Below, in pieces: positions 17,190-25,248 of a stretch of DNA of 64,000 bases (its first letter is position 1; the number at the start of each line of letters is the position of its first letter). This DNA is from CBDCEG01 sp965215775. Lineage in GTDB: Bacteria; Pseudomonadota; Gammaproteobacteria; Cardiobacteriales; Ostreibacteriaceae. The notes under the pieces were generated by a model. The model made no database searches and was not told the origin of the DNA. It saw only the letters and a list, made by a program, of their open reading frames with translations. Both the position numbers and the translations under genes were made by a program. The stretch covers positions 1-64,000 of the forward strand of contig CBDCEG010000020.1 of assembly GCA_965215775.1 (NCBI GenBank). Direction: 5' to 3'.

Positions 17190-17870
17190 ATGGAACAAGA
17201 AATGATTGTAAAAGTTGCTATTGGTGTTATTGCACTTATTATTGGTATTATTTTAGGTAAAGTTATCGCTGGTAACTCAAAGGATAACCCTGCTGCAAAG
17301 AAAGTTGCAAAAGAGCTAACAGAATACAAACAGCAAGTTAGTGATAATTTTGGGCAAACTGCTGATTTAATTGACGATGTTACAAAAAGCTATAAAAAAC
17401 TTTATAACCATTTAGGAGCTTCTGCAAGATCTCTTTTAAGTGAAGAAGAAGTTAATAAACATATTGAGTCGCGTGCTAAAAATGAAATAACTTTGACTTA
17501 CCAAGAAAAGAAAGAAGACAAAAAACTTGAAGTTAAAGAAACTGAAAAAGCAGAAGAAAAAGCAGAAAAAAAAGTAGAAGACAAAAAGCCTGAAACTAAA
17601 GAACCTAAAAAATCAGAAGAAAAAGTAGAAGGAAAAAAGCCTGAAGCTAAAGAAACTAAAAAATCAGAAGAAAAAGTAGAAGACAAAAAGCCTGAAGCTA
17701 AAGATACTGAAAAAACAGAAAAAACAGTAGAAGACAAAAAACCTGAAGCTAAAGATACTGAAAAAACAGAAAAAACAGTAGAAGAAAAAAAACCTGAAAC
17801 TAAAAAAACCAGCTCAGAAGCCGCTGAAATAAAAGAATTAATTGAAAATGCTAAGAAAAGCAAAAAGTAG
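17190..17870 (+). CDS. zapG: ZapG/YhcB-like inner-membrane protein with Lys/Glu repeat tail
   Basis: A 226-residue protein with an N-terminal membrane helix (VKVAIGVIALIIGIILGKVIAG, about residues 5-26). A cytoplasmic region follows that matches the DUF1043 family: YKQQVSDNFGQTADLIDDVTKSYKKLYNHLGASARSLL, split over about residues 47-85. In E. coli this protein links cell-wall synthesis and division. The rest (about residues 110-205) is low-complexity and highly charged, built from repeated 17-residue units. That makes the protein much longer than the roughly 130 residues usual for the family. It is 11 bases after the 470-residue gene and ends the run before a strong terminator. Confidence 0.85.
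   Translation: MEQEMIVKVAIGVIALIIGIILGKVIAGNSKDNPAAKKVAKELTEYKQQVSDNFGQTADLIDDVTKSYKKLYNHLGASARSLLSEEEVNKHIESRAKNEITLTYQEKKEDKKLEVKETEKAEEKAEKKVEDKKPETKEPKKSEEKVEGKKPEAKETKKSEEKVEDKKPEAKDTEKTEKTVEDKKPEAKDTEKTEKTVEEKKPETKKTSSEAAEIKELIENAKKSKK
17577..17804 (+). repeat. in-frame 51-bp tandem repeats inside the zapG-like gene
   Basis: Four units of 17 codons start at 17577, 17628, 17679 and 17730, with a partial fifth from 17781. The consensus is EDKKPEAKxTxKxEKxV. Units 3 and 4 are identical in protein, so copy number may still change by slippage or recombination. Confidence 0.9.
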
Positions 17871-17945
17871 ATAAAAACTAACTTTAAGTAAAAATCTAAT
17901 GTCTACTATTGGAATATAAAGTTAGTTCCAACTTTGAATATAAAG

Positions 17946-17981
17946 AAGATATATAAGTTAGTCGCTTATATATCTTTTTTT
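17946..17981 (+). terminator. intrinsic terminator after the zapG-like gene
   Basis: A perfect 12-bp stem, AAGATATATAAG (17946-17957) and CTTATATATCTT (17965-17976), with loop TTAGTCG and a following T run. Closely related hairpins occur after both DUF945 genes. Confidence 0.9.
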
Positions 17982-18050
17982 GTTTAAAGGATATATAATG
18001 CATTTTGCGTTACATAATAATTTTTTAAAAATAATAATATTGGAGAAAGT
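17982..18050 (+). promoter_or_regulatory. leader of first DUF945 gene, duplicated before the second
   Basis: The 69 bases contain GTTTAAAGGATATATAATG and end in TATTGGAGAAAGT just before ATG. A near copy occupies 19670-19738. The TGGAGAAAG ribosome-binding site is identical. The block presumably carries the promoter, since a terminator immediately precedes it. Confidence 0.65.
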
Positions 18051-19607
18051 ATGAAGAAGATTTTAATCGGTGGAGCAGTAGTTATTGCAGCAGCAGTAGG
18101 ATTTTTCACCTTATCAAAAAAAGGACAAGAAATAGTTAACACAGCACCAAGCAGTCAAGGAGTAAAAGTAAAAGAAGCAATTAAAAATGCAATTACTTTA
18201 AAAGAAACTTACATTAAAGATTTTGCAACTGAAAACTTAAATAAAGAAATACATATACAATTACTTGAAAACTACTATTTTATAAAAAAAGCAACTATAA
18301 AAATTACAAGCTTCTCAGAAACAGAAGCTAAAAGTGTAATTAATATAGAAACAAGCTTACTAGGGGAAAGTGCTACAATTGAGCTTCCTTTATTACACAA
18401 AATTCAATTAAAAGATGCTGAGAATAACGGCAAAAAATTTGAAGCTGGTAAAATCACAACAACATATGATTTTAGCAATTTGAAAGTTGATGGCAAACCA
18501 CAAACCAATCTACCTTCTTATATTACAAGTGATTTCTTAACTGAAGAGAGCTATATTGGAACTGATGGTTCTATTTTATCGATTTCAAATGCCAAGCCTA
18601 TTTCTCTTAAAGAAGATGGTAAAGAATTTAACTTTGAAGGCGCTAAAGTAGTTACAAATAGTAATGTGAACAACTTTGGTTCACCTTTAGGTGATATCGT
18701 TGTAGAAATTAAGAAATTTAATTATAGCAAAGGCGATAAAAAGCTTAGTTTTAATGGAGCAACTTATAGCTTAAAAATTGATAAAGATTTAAATTACACT
18801 GGAACTCTATCACCTTTATCTTTCTTAGTTACTGATTACAAAGGAAATACTAGCATAACAACTGGTAAAACTGATTTATCTGGAAAACTAGAAATGGTAG
18901 CTATCCTAAATACTATGGGAGGCAACGGAACTGCAGTAATTAATAACTTAGAAGTTAAATCACCTCAATCACCACTAGCTGTAAAATTTGACAAAGTAAA
19001 AGCAAGTTTCAAAATGGTTAATTCTGAGAATAACAAATCTGTCTCGATTGGATACAACTTTGACTTAACACCTGCCAAAGGAATTGCTAAAGCATTAGGA
19101 AGCCCTATAGATATAAATAATGCTTCTTTTGGTATTAATTTAAATAATATACCAAATGATATTTTGACATTTTATATGGATAAATTTAATACGGTCTATC
19201 TTACAGGTAAAGAACCAGAATTTACACAAGAAGACATTAGCAAATTAATTACTGCTATATTCAACAGTAATATTGAGTATAAAATAGATTATAGTGTTAA
19301 CTCTAGTGATGGTAACTCTAAAGGAGCTTTAAATGTATCTCCTAATAAAACAGACCTTCCTGCCTCAGAAATCATAAGTATATTTGATCAAAAAAAACCA
19401 CAAATGCTTAGTCTTTTAAATGGTTCTGTTGATGCACAAATGGATGAAAGTTTGGCAACAAAAACTGGCTTATCAATGATGATTCAAATGGCTCCTATGG
19501 CTAGTATGTTTTTAAAGCTAGAAAATGGAAAGTATACAGTTAAAGGAAGTCTAAAAGATGGAAAAGTAACAGTGAATGGAAATAAAATACCTATCCCTGG
19601 AATGTAA
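18051..19607 (+). CDS. YdgA-like DUF945 protein, paralogue 1
   Basis: A 518-residue protein with an N-terminal membrane/signal segment (ILIGGAVVIAAAVGFFTL) followed by a large envelope-located domain of repeated beta strands. The DUF945/YdgA family is recognised by this layout and by blocks such as SYIGTDGSILSISNAKPIS and KLSFNGATYSLKID, and by the closing KLENGKYTVKGSLKDGKVTVNG. Function is not established in the family. The protein is about 35% related by eye to the next gene, with the strongest identity at the two ends. The C-terminal block after KTGLSMMIQ is nearly the same in both. Confidence 0.82.
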   Translation: MKKILIGGAVVIAAAVGFFTLSKKGQEIVNTAPSSQGVKVKEAIKNAITLKETYIKDFATENLNKEIHIQLLENYYFIKKATIKITSFSETEAKSVINIETSLLGESATIELPLLHKIQLKDAENNGKKFEAGKITTTYDFSNLKVDGKPQTNLPSYITSDFLTEESYIGTDGSILSISNAKPISLKEDGKEFNFEGAKVVTNSNVNNFGSPLGDIVVEIKKFNYSKGDKKLSFNGATYSLKIDKDLNYTGTLSPLSFLVTDYKGNTSITTGKTDLSGKLEMVAILNTMGGNGTAVINNLEVKSPQSPLAVKFDKVKASFKMVNSENNKSVSIGYNFDLTPAKGIAKALGSPIDINNASFGINLNNIPNDILTFYMDKFNTVYLTGKEPEFTQEDISKLITAIFNSNIEYKIDYSVNSSDGNSKGALNVSPNKTDLPASEIISIFDQKKPQMLSLLNGSVDAQMDESLATKTGLSMMIQMAPMASMFLKLENGKYTVKGSLKDGKVTVNGNKIPIPGM

Positions 19608-19633
19608 GATTAATTCTAGTTTTAGACACAAAA

Positions 19634-19669
19634 AAGATATATGGGTCAATCACTCATATATCTTTTTTT
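19634..19669 (+). terminator. intrinsic terminator after DUF945 paralogue 1
   Basis: Stem AAGATATATG(G)GT / AC(T)CATATATCTT around loop CAATC, followed by TTTTTTTG. It is a diverged copy of the hairpin after zapG. Confidence 0.85.
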
Positions 19670-19738
19670 GTTTAAAGGATATAGAATGAATTATGCATTA
19701 CATAATAATTTTTAAAAAATAATAATATTGGAGAAAGT

Positions 19739-21181
19739 ATGAAGAAGATTTTAATCGGAGCAGTTGTTATAATTGCAGGTGTTTTTGGGTATTTTGTTTT
19801 AAATAAAGATAAAATCATTAAAGATTTTGCGATAAAAAATTTAAATAAAACATATCATTTAAAAATGATAGAAAATAACCCAGTTGTAAAAGAAGCTACT
19901 ATAACTCTTAAAAGTTACACAGACACAGAAGCGAATAGTGATTTATTATTATCAGTAGGTAGTGATAAGTTTTTATTCCCATTAATTCACAAAATAACTA
20001 TTGGCTCAGCAGAGAACAATGGTGAAACATTTGGGGCAGGTAAAATAGTAACAACTATTGATTATGCTAAAGCCCAACTTAATGGTGTTATCTCGAACAA
20101 AAAAGATATACCAAAATTCCTCACAAATGACTTCATAACAATAGATAGTTATATAGGTTTAGATGGTTCTTTGCGAGTTATTGCTAATATGAAGTCTATC
20201 AAAGACTCTAATGGTTATTTTGAGGGTGCTAACTTTGTTTTTAATGGTAGCTTGAAAAATAAAACTATTGCAGGCTCTGATATTTCATTAGATATAAAGA
20301 AATTTTCATCAACAGGATATGAGAAAATAAATTTCTCAGGAATTCAATCTAAACTTACAATTGATAATGAGTTGAATGTAACAGGGGCAATAGAGCCAAT
20401 TTCTTTCGTAACTGAGTATGACAATCAAAAAACTGTAATAAAGACTGAGAAAGCAACTATTACAGGCAAATTAGAGCCTATAATTGCTTTAGACAATAGA
20501 CTTGGTGGGCGTTTGAAATTATCATTTGCAGGGCTTGAAATTAATGATCCTTATAAAGGTATTGTTAAATTTGATAAGTTAGCTATTAGCTCTAAATTTA
20601 TTAGCTCTGAAAAAGGAAAATCAGTAGACCTTGGTTATAATGTTAATTTACTTCCAAATAGAGATGCTTTAAAAGCAAGTGGAGCTACTGTTACTATCAG
20701 TATTATTGATTTTAATCTTAACTTAGACAATATCCCAAATGAAGTTATTAAGATTTATTTCAAAGAAATTGAAAATGCTTTTGTGAATAATTCTAAGCCT
20801 AAAAAAGATACTCTAGAAAAAGTTGTTTCAGCTATATATGCTAGTAATTTCAAAATAAATTCTGATGTTTATGTTAAGTCTGATGATGGTAATATGAAAG
20901 CTAATTTAAATATAACACCAAGCAAAACAAAACTTACTACAGATGAAATCATAGCCATTGCTATATACAAGAATAATCCTAAGATTTTAACCTTGTTTAA
21001 TGCAAATATTGATGCACAAGTAGATGAGACTTTTGCAAAGAAAAGTGGTTTATCAATGATGATTCAAATATTTGCAGATGCATATGTAAAGCTAGAGAAT
21101 GGAAAATATACGGTTAAAGGTAGCCTAAAAGATGGAAAAGTAACCTTAAATGGAAATGAAATACCTCTCCCAGAAATGTAA
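19739..21181 (+). CDS. YdgA-like DUF945 protein, paralogue 2
   Basis: A 480-residue tandem paralogue of the preceding gene, with the same N-terminal helix (MKKILIGAVVIIAGVFGYFVL) and the same order of strand-rich blocks (SYIGLDGSLRVIANMKSI, KINFSGIQSKLTID). The C-terminus KLENGKYTVKGSLKDGKVTLNG is almost identical to paralogue 1. It lacks about 38 residues near the N-terminus compared with paralogue 1 (the segment containing VNTAPSSQGVKVKEA). The leader, ribosome-binding site and terminator were duplicated with the gene, so this is a whole-unit duplication. Likely anchored in the inner membrane and facing the periplasm. Confidence 0.82.
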   Translation: MKKILIGAVVIIAGVFGYFVLNKDKIIKDFAIKNLNKTYHLKMIENNPVVKEATITLKSYTDTEANSDLLLSVGSDKFLFPLIHKITIGSAENNGETFGAGKIVTTIDYAKAQLNGVISNKKDIPKFLTNDFITIDSYIGLDGSLRVIANMKSIKDSNGYFEGANFVFNGSLKNKTIAGSDISLDIKKFSSTGYEKINFSGIQSKLTIDNELNVTGAIEPISFVTEYDNQKTVIKTEKATITGKLEPIIALDNRLGGRLKLSFAGLEINDPYKGIVKFDKLAISSKFISSEKGKSVDLGYNVNLLPNRDALKASGATVTISIIDFNLNLDNIPNEVIKIYFKEIENAFVNNSKPKKDTLEKVVSAIYASNFKINSDVYVKSDDGNMKANLNITPSKTKLTTDEIIAIAIYKNNPKILTLFNANIDAQVDETFAKKSGLSMMIQIFADAYVKLENGKYTVKGSLKDGKVTLNGNEIPLPEM

Positions 21182-21217
21182 GATTAATTCTAATTTTAGA
21201 TAAAAAAATACAAAAAA

Positions 21218-21252
21218 AGATATATGAGTTAGTAGCTTATATATCTTTTTTA
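21218..21252 (+). terminator. intrinsic terminator after DUF945 paralogue 2
   Basis: Stem AAGATATATGAG / CTTATATATCTT with a short loop and T run. It is the third member of the hairpin set and lies between convergent genes, so it may also serve dinB from the other side. Confidence 0.85.
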
Positions 21253-21292
21253 TTTTCAAGTTATTCTTAATAAGTTTTAATCAAAAATAACT

Positions 21293-22426
21293 TCACTCAA
21301 ATACCCGTCTCTGAATTGGTCTTTTATTGTGTTTACTATCCAAACTATCTGAATTTTCTAAAGCTTCTAAATTTGAAAAAGAAATCCCTAAAAGTCTAAC
21401 TGACATATCAAAATCAAACTTTTCTAACAAAGATAATGATATCATTTCAGCCGTTTTATAATTTGTTAGCGTATTTTCCTCAGAGTAACTTTTACTTTGA
21501 ATTTTAAAATTTGAATATTTTATTTTAATCGTTATGGTTTTTGGAATTAGTTGTTGTTTATTTATTTTCTTAAGTAGTCGTTTTAGAATCGCTTTCAACT
21601 CTTTTTTTAGAATCAAATAATCATTAATATCTTTAGCAAAAGTGTTTTCACTTGCTATTGACTTTCTTATTCTTGAGATTTTTACCTCACGATTATCTTT
21701 TCCAAATGATAAGTTTTTATAGAATTCAGCGGAGTTTCCAATTATTTTTTGTAATTTATTCAAATTTATTTCCTGCAAATCTTTACCGCAAAAAATACCA
21801 GCAGAGTTAAGCTTTTTTGCAGTTACAGGACCAATACCATGAAACTTTCGCACTTCCAAATTTGTTAAAATATCATTTGCATCTTTTTCCAAAATAACAA
21901 AAATTCCAGCTGGTTTATTTATATCAGAAGCATATTTTGCCAAAAATTTATTATAAGAAACTCCAGCAGATGCGGTTAATTGCGTTTTTTCAAATATTTC
22001 TTTTAAAATTGACTGAGCAATCAAAGTTGCTGACCCTTGGAATAACCAACATTTAGAAACATCTAAATACGCCTCATCAATAGAAACTGGCTCAACTAAA
22101 TCTGTATAAGTATAAAAAATATCACGAACAATTTGAGTGGCTTTTCTATACGCTGGAAAATTTGATTTAACGGCTATCAAATGTGGGCAAAGCTTAAATG
22201 CTTTAACTGTTGACATTGCTGAGTGAATCCCAAACTTTCTTGCTTCATAGCTTGCTGTTGCAACAACTCCTCGCTCAGAAGAACCGCCAACTATTATTGG
22301 CTTACCTTTTAAACTTGGATTATCGCGTTGCTCAACTGATGCAAAAAAAGCATCCATATCAATGTGAATTATTTTTTTTACTTTTTGTTTATTTTTTACT
22401 TTTTGTTTATTTTTAACTTTTCCCAC
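21293..22426 (-). CDS. dinB: DNA polymerase IV (Y-family translesion polymerase)
   Basis: A 377-residue lesion-bypass polymerase. The catalytic metal sites appear in HIDMDAFFASVEQRDNP (Asp, about residue 25) and VSIDEAYLDVS (Asp-Glu pair, about residue 123). The family signature KPIIVGGSSERGVVATASYE lies between them. The thumb region shows the helix-hairpin-helix FHGIGPVTAKKL, and the little-finger domain follows to SVRLLGISFSNL. The first 18 residues are a Lys-rich duplication (VKNKQKVKNKQKVKK) from an 18-bp tandem repeat, so the natural start may lie a little inside. Convergent with the DUF945 genes and divergent from the restriction cassette. Confidence 0.96.
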   Translation of the reverse strand: MGKVKNKQKVKNKQKVKKIIHIDMDAFFASVEQRDNPSLKGKPIIVGGSSERGVVATASYEARKFGIHSAMSTVKAFKLCPHLIAVKSNFPAYRKATQIVRDIFYTYTDLVEPVSIDEAYLDVSKCWLFQGSATLIAQSILKEIFEKTQLTASAGVSYNKFLAKYASDINKPAGIFVILEKDANDILTNLEVRKFHGIGPVTAKKLNSAGIFCGKDLQEINLNKLQKIIGNSAEFYKNLSFGKDNREVKISRIRKSIASENTFAKDINDYLILKKELKAILKRLLKKINKQQLIPKTITIKIKYSNFKIQSKSYSEENTLTNYKTAEMISLSLLEKFDFDMSVRLLGISFSNLEALENSDSLDSKHNKRPIQRRVFE

Positions 22427-22559
22427 CTAATAGAATACTTTTTGAATTAAATATACAATCTATACTAATTAGGTTATTAAATACATTTAAAATGTGAGAA
22501 ATGTAACTAATTATAAAAAATAATTTACTTTATTAGTGTTTGATTTTACCTATCAAAAT

Positions 22560-22623
22560 AACCTCTAATTCTCTAGAATGCTTTTAAAGCTACATTTATC
22601 ATTCTATTTAATAATGCTAATGG
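22560..22623 (-). mobile_element. relic of an IS3-family element end
   Basis: The segment aligns with the orfB-side end of the intact IS3 element at 51871: both contain ACATTTATCATTCTATT, with matching bases on either side. In the orfB reading frame it still encodes NRMINVA, the last residues of that transposase, although the stop is changed. No other part of the element is nearby. It lies just upstream of the restriction-modification genes. Confidence 0.75.
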
Positions 22624-22649
22624 ATTTAAATATAAGAATATATTTCATG

Positions 22650-22670
22650 GTATGATTAAAAAAATCATAC
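22650..22670. promoter_or_regulatory. inverted repeat upstream of the restriction-modification genes
   Basis: GTATGATT (22650-22657) and AATCATAC (22663-22670) form a perfect 8-bp palindrome around five A. It lies 45 bases before the first methyltransferase start. It could be an operator or a hairpin; no controller-protein gene is visible in the cassette. Confidence 0.5.
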
Positions 22671-22714
22671 TAATTAAATAAAACTTCAAAAAGTTTTTTA
22701 TACTGCATACAAAT

Positions 22715-23512
22715 ATGAAACATAATGATTTAGATTTGAAAAATTGGAAAGAACTAGATATAAATACAGATTCACTTTGGATAATAAGTCAAAGAGACAA
22801 AAGTGGTAAACACAAAAATATTTACCATGGTAATTTTATACCACAAATCCCAAACCAATTAATCAGAAGATATACAAAAGAAAATGATACAATACTAGAA
22901 CCATTTATGGGAAGTGGAACAACACTTTTTGAGTGTGAAAAACTAAATCGTAAATATGTGGGATTTGATATAAATCCTGAAATGTTAGATTATGTAAACA
23001 ATAGTATGAATGATAATATTTATACAGATAGTTTTTATATAAATCATTGTAACTCACTAGATGAATTAAAAGTAGATAGAAATATAACAAAAGCAAATCA
23101 AAAATTTAATTCTAAAAGTGTACAGTTTGTACTTATGCACCCACCATATATGGATATAGTTAAATTTACTGATGATAAAAATGATTTATCACAAATTGAT
23201 AATATCAATGAATTTGTAAAACAATTTAAAATTATTTGCGAAAATACATTAAAATACTTAGATAAAGGCAGATATTTTGCTATTGTTATTGGTGATGTAT
23301 ATAAGAATAGTGAAGTAGTTCCACTTGGATTTTATTGTATGGATATGATAAAAAGAAATTTTAAAGTAAAATTAAAAGGTACAATTATTAAAAATATTGA
23401 GGGAAATCGTGGGAAATTGGGTGTTGGTGGTATTTGGAGATATAGAGCTTTAAATAGTGATTATTATATATTTAAACATGAATATATTCACGTTTTTAAA
23501 AAAGAAATTTAA
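22715..23512 (+). CDS. type II DNA methyltransferase (N4-cytosine/N6-adenine family)
   Basis: A 265-residue amino-methyltransferase. Order of motifs: a motif X-like HGNFIPQIPNQLIRRYT (about residues 45-61), motif I LEPFMGSGTTLFECE (about 66-80, AdoMet binding), then GFDINPEM, then motif IV VLMHPPYMDIVKF (about 143-155). The catalytic tetrapeptide is HPPY rather than the usual DPPY or SPPY; I have seen HPPY in related restriction-system methylases. It would protect one strand of the recognition site. Fourteen bases separate it from the HNH nuclease gene. Whether it makes m4C or m6A cannot be told by eye. Confidence 0.88.
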   Translation: MKHNDLDLKNWKELDINTDSLWIISQRDKSGKHKNIYHGNFIPQIPNQLIRRYTKENDTILEPFMGSGTTLFECEKLNRKYVGFDINPEMLDYVNNSMNDNIYTDSFYINHCNSLDELKVDRNITKANQKFNSKSVQFVLMHPPYMDIVKFTDDKNDLSQIDNINEFVKQFKIICENTLKYLDKGRYFAIVIGDVYKNSEVVPLGFYCMDMIKRNFKVKLKGTIIKNIEGNRGKLGVGGIWRYRALNSDYYIFKHEYIHVFKKEI

Positions 23513-23526
23513 AATAAGGGGGGAAA

Positions 23527-24222
23527 ATGGCAACACAAAAAGAATTATTTATAGAATTATCAAATCCAAATAAGGATGGTATTTCAAGATGGGTAGATAC
23601 AACAGAATTTATTAATGATTATTCTTCTTTAGAATTATTAAATGGTTTAAGTTGGGGAAGAAGATCTTCATCTATAGCTAGAGAATATAACTTAGAGGTT
23701 GATAAATCTATTACTAGTGGAAATAAAATTGATAGAATTAGATTAAATGGATTTAATACAAATAAACCTTTTAATCAAAATATCAAAAAAGATATAAAAA
23801 ATTATCATAGAAACCAAAATTGTGTAATGTTAGGAATTAATGGTAAATCTGAAAATACACACATTGAGATAGACCACAAAGATGGAAGAAAGGATAATGA
23901 GAGAATATCAAATATAAAAACCCAGCAAATTTCAGATTTTCAACCTTTATCAAAAGCTGCTAATGATATAAAAAGACAGATTTGTAAACAGTGCAAAGAA
24001 ACAAATAAAAGATGGAATGCTAAAAATCTAAAAGGTAACCCTTTTGAGTTTTATTATGGAGATGAAAATTATACTAAAGAAGTTGGTTGTATTGGTTGTT
24101 ATCAATATGACCCCGTAGAGTATAGAAAAAAAATTGTAATAAAAGTAAGTAAAATGGCTGCAAAAGAAGCGGTTGATTCAGTTTTTAAAACATTATATCC
24201 AGAATGTGAGAGTGAACAATGA
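23527..24222 (+). CDS. HNH-family type II restriction endonuclease
   Basis: A 231-residue protein between two methyltransferase genes. The nuclease motif is THIEIDHKDGRKDNERISN (about residues 115-133). It has the first His-Asp-His pair and the downstream Asn of ββα-metal HNH enzymes. CKQC (about 158-161) and CIGC (about 197-200) could bind a structural zinc. The N-terminal half, with GISRWVDTTEF and SWGRRSSSIAREY, resembles the recognition region of HNH restriction enzymes. The start has a strong AAGGGGGG ribosome-binding site. Its stop overlaps the next ATG by 4 bases. The recognition site is unknown. Two partner methylases suggest an asymmetric site. Confidence 0.85.
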   Translation: MATQKELFIELSNPNKDGISRWVDTTEFINDYSSLELLNGLSWGRRSSSIAREYNLEVDKSITSGNKIDRIRLNGFNTNKPFNQNIKKDIKNYHRNQNCVMLGINGKSENTHIEIDHKDGRKDNERISNIKTQQISDFQPLSKAANDIKRQICKQCKETNKRWNAKNLKGNPFEFYYGDENYTKEVGCIGCYQYDPVEYRKKIVIKVSKMAAKEAVDSVFKTLYPECESEQ

Positions 24223-25220
24223 ATTATATAGGCTCAAAATTTAAATTATCTTCTTGGATATATGATGTTGTAAAAGAAGTAGTTGGGGATAATTTATCAG
24301 ATAAAGTGTTTTGTGATATATTTGCTGGAACAGGAATAGTAGGAAGAACTTTTAAAAAAGAAGTAAAACAGGTTATAAGTAATGATTTAGAACATTATAG
24401 TTATGTATTAAATAAAAACTATATTGAAAATCATGAAGAAATAAAAGGTAAAGAAAAGTATATTCAAGAACTTAATAATTTACCTTTATTAGATAATGGG
24501 TTTATATATCAAAACTATTGTATGGGTAGTGGTAGTGAGCGACAATATTTTAATGATGAAAATGGTAAACGAATAGATACTATTAGAACTAAAATCAAAG
24601 AATGGAAAGACAATAATAAAATCAATTCTAGCTTGTATTATTTTTTATTAGCTTCTCTTCTTGAAAGTGCTGACAAAGTAGCAAATACTGCTTCGGTCTA
24701 TGGTGCATTTTTAAAACATATTAAAAAGTCCGCTTCAAAAGACTTGATTTTAGAACCTGCTAATTTTATTGAAAATGATAACTCCCATCAAGTTTTTAAT
24801 ATGGATAGTAATGAACTAATAAAGAAAATAAGTGGAGATATTTTATATTTAGACCCACCATATAATCAAAGACAATATAGCTCTAACTATCATATGTTGA
24901 ATACAATTACTAAATATGACAGCTTTACCCCAAAGGGTAAAACAGGATTAAGAGAATACAACCGTTCAAACTATTGTAAAAAAGGTGAAGTTCATAATAG
25001 TTTTGAAGAATTAATTAAAAATGCAAATTTTAAATATATTTTCTTAAGTTATAACAATGAAGGTTTGATGACTGAAAATGATGTGAAAAATATTATGCAG
25101 AAATATGGAGAGTATGATTTAGTAAGAAAAGAGTACCAAAGGTTTAAATCTGATAAAACAGAAAATAGAAACCATAAGGCAAATAAAACTTATGAATATT
25201 TACATATCTTAAAAAAATAA
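24219..25220 (+). CDS. D12-class N6-adenine DNA methyltransferase
   Basis: A 333-residue Dam-like methyltransferase. It starts with motif X MNYIGSKFKLSSWI, followed by motif I CDIFAGTGIVGRTF (about residues 37-50) and motif IV ILYLDPPYNQRQYSSNYH (about 210-227) with the DPPY catalytic tetrapeptide. A large target-recognition region (about 60-200) separates I and IV, as in the α class. The ATGA overlap with the endonuclease gene indicates coupled translation. It should methylate adenine in one strand of the cassette's recognition site. The next gene, mfd, is convergent, so the cassette is a self-contained three-gene unit. Confidence 0.92.
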   Translation: MNYIGSKFKLSSWIYDVVKEVVGDNLSDKVFCDIFAGTGIVGRTFKKEVKQVISNDLEHYSYVLNKNYIENHEEIKGKEKYIQELNNLPLLDNGFIYQNYCMGSGSERQYFNDENGKRIDTIRTKIKEWKDNNKINSSLYYFLLASLLESADKVANTASVYGAFLKHIKKSASKDLILEPANFIENDNSHQVFNMDSNELIKKISGDILYLDPPYNQRQYSSNYHMLNTITKYDSFTPKGKTGLREYNRSNYCKKGEVHNSFEELIKNANFKYIFLSYNNEGLMTENDVKNIMQKYGEYDLVRKEYQRFKSDKTENRNHKANKTYEYLHILKK

Positions 25221-25248
25221 AGGACAATATAGTTTTTTACTTTAGTTA

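Noticed and set aside
17498..17863. A long minus-strand open frame of Ser/Phe-rich sequence opposite the zapG tail
   Set aside because: It is the antisense reading of the Lys/Glu repeat and has no start signal or family features.
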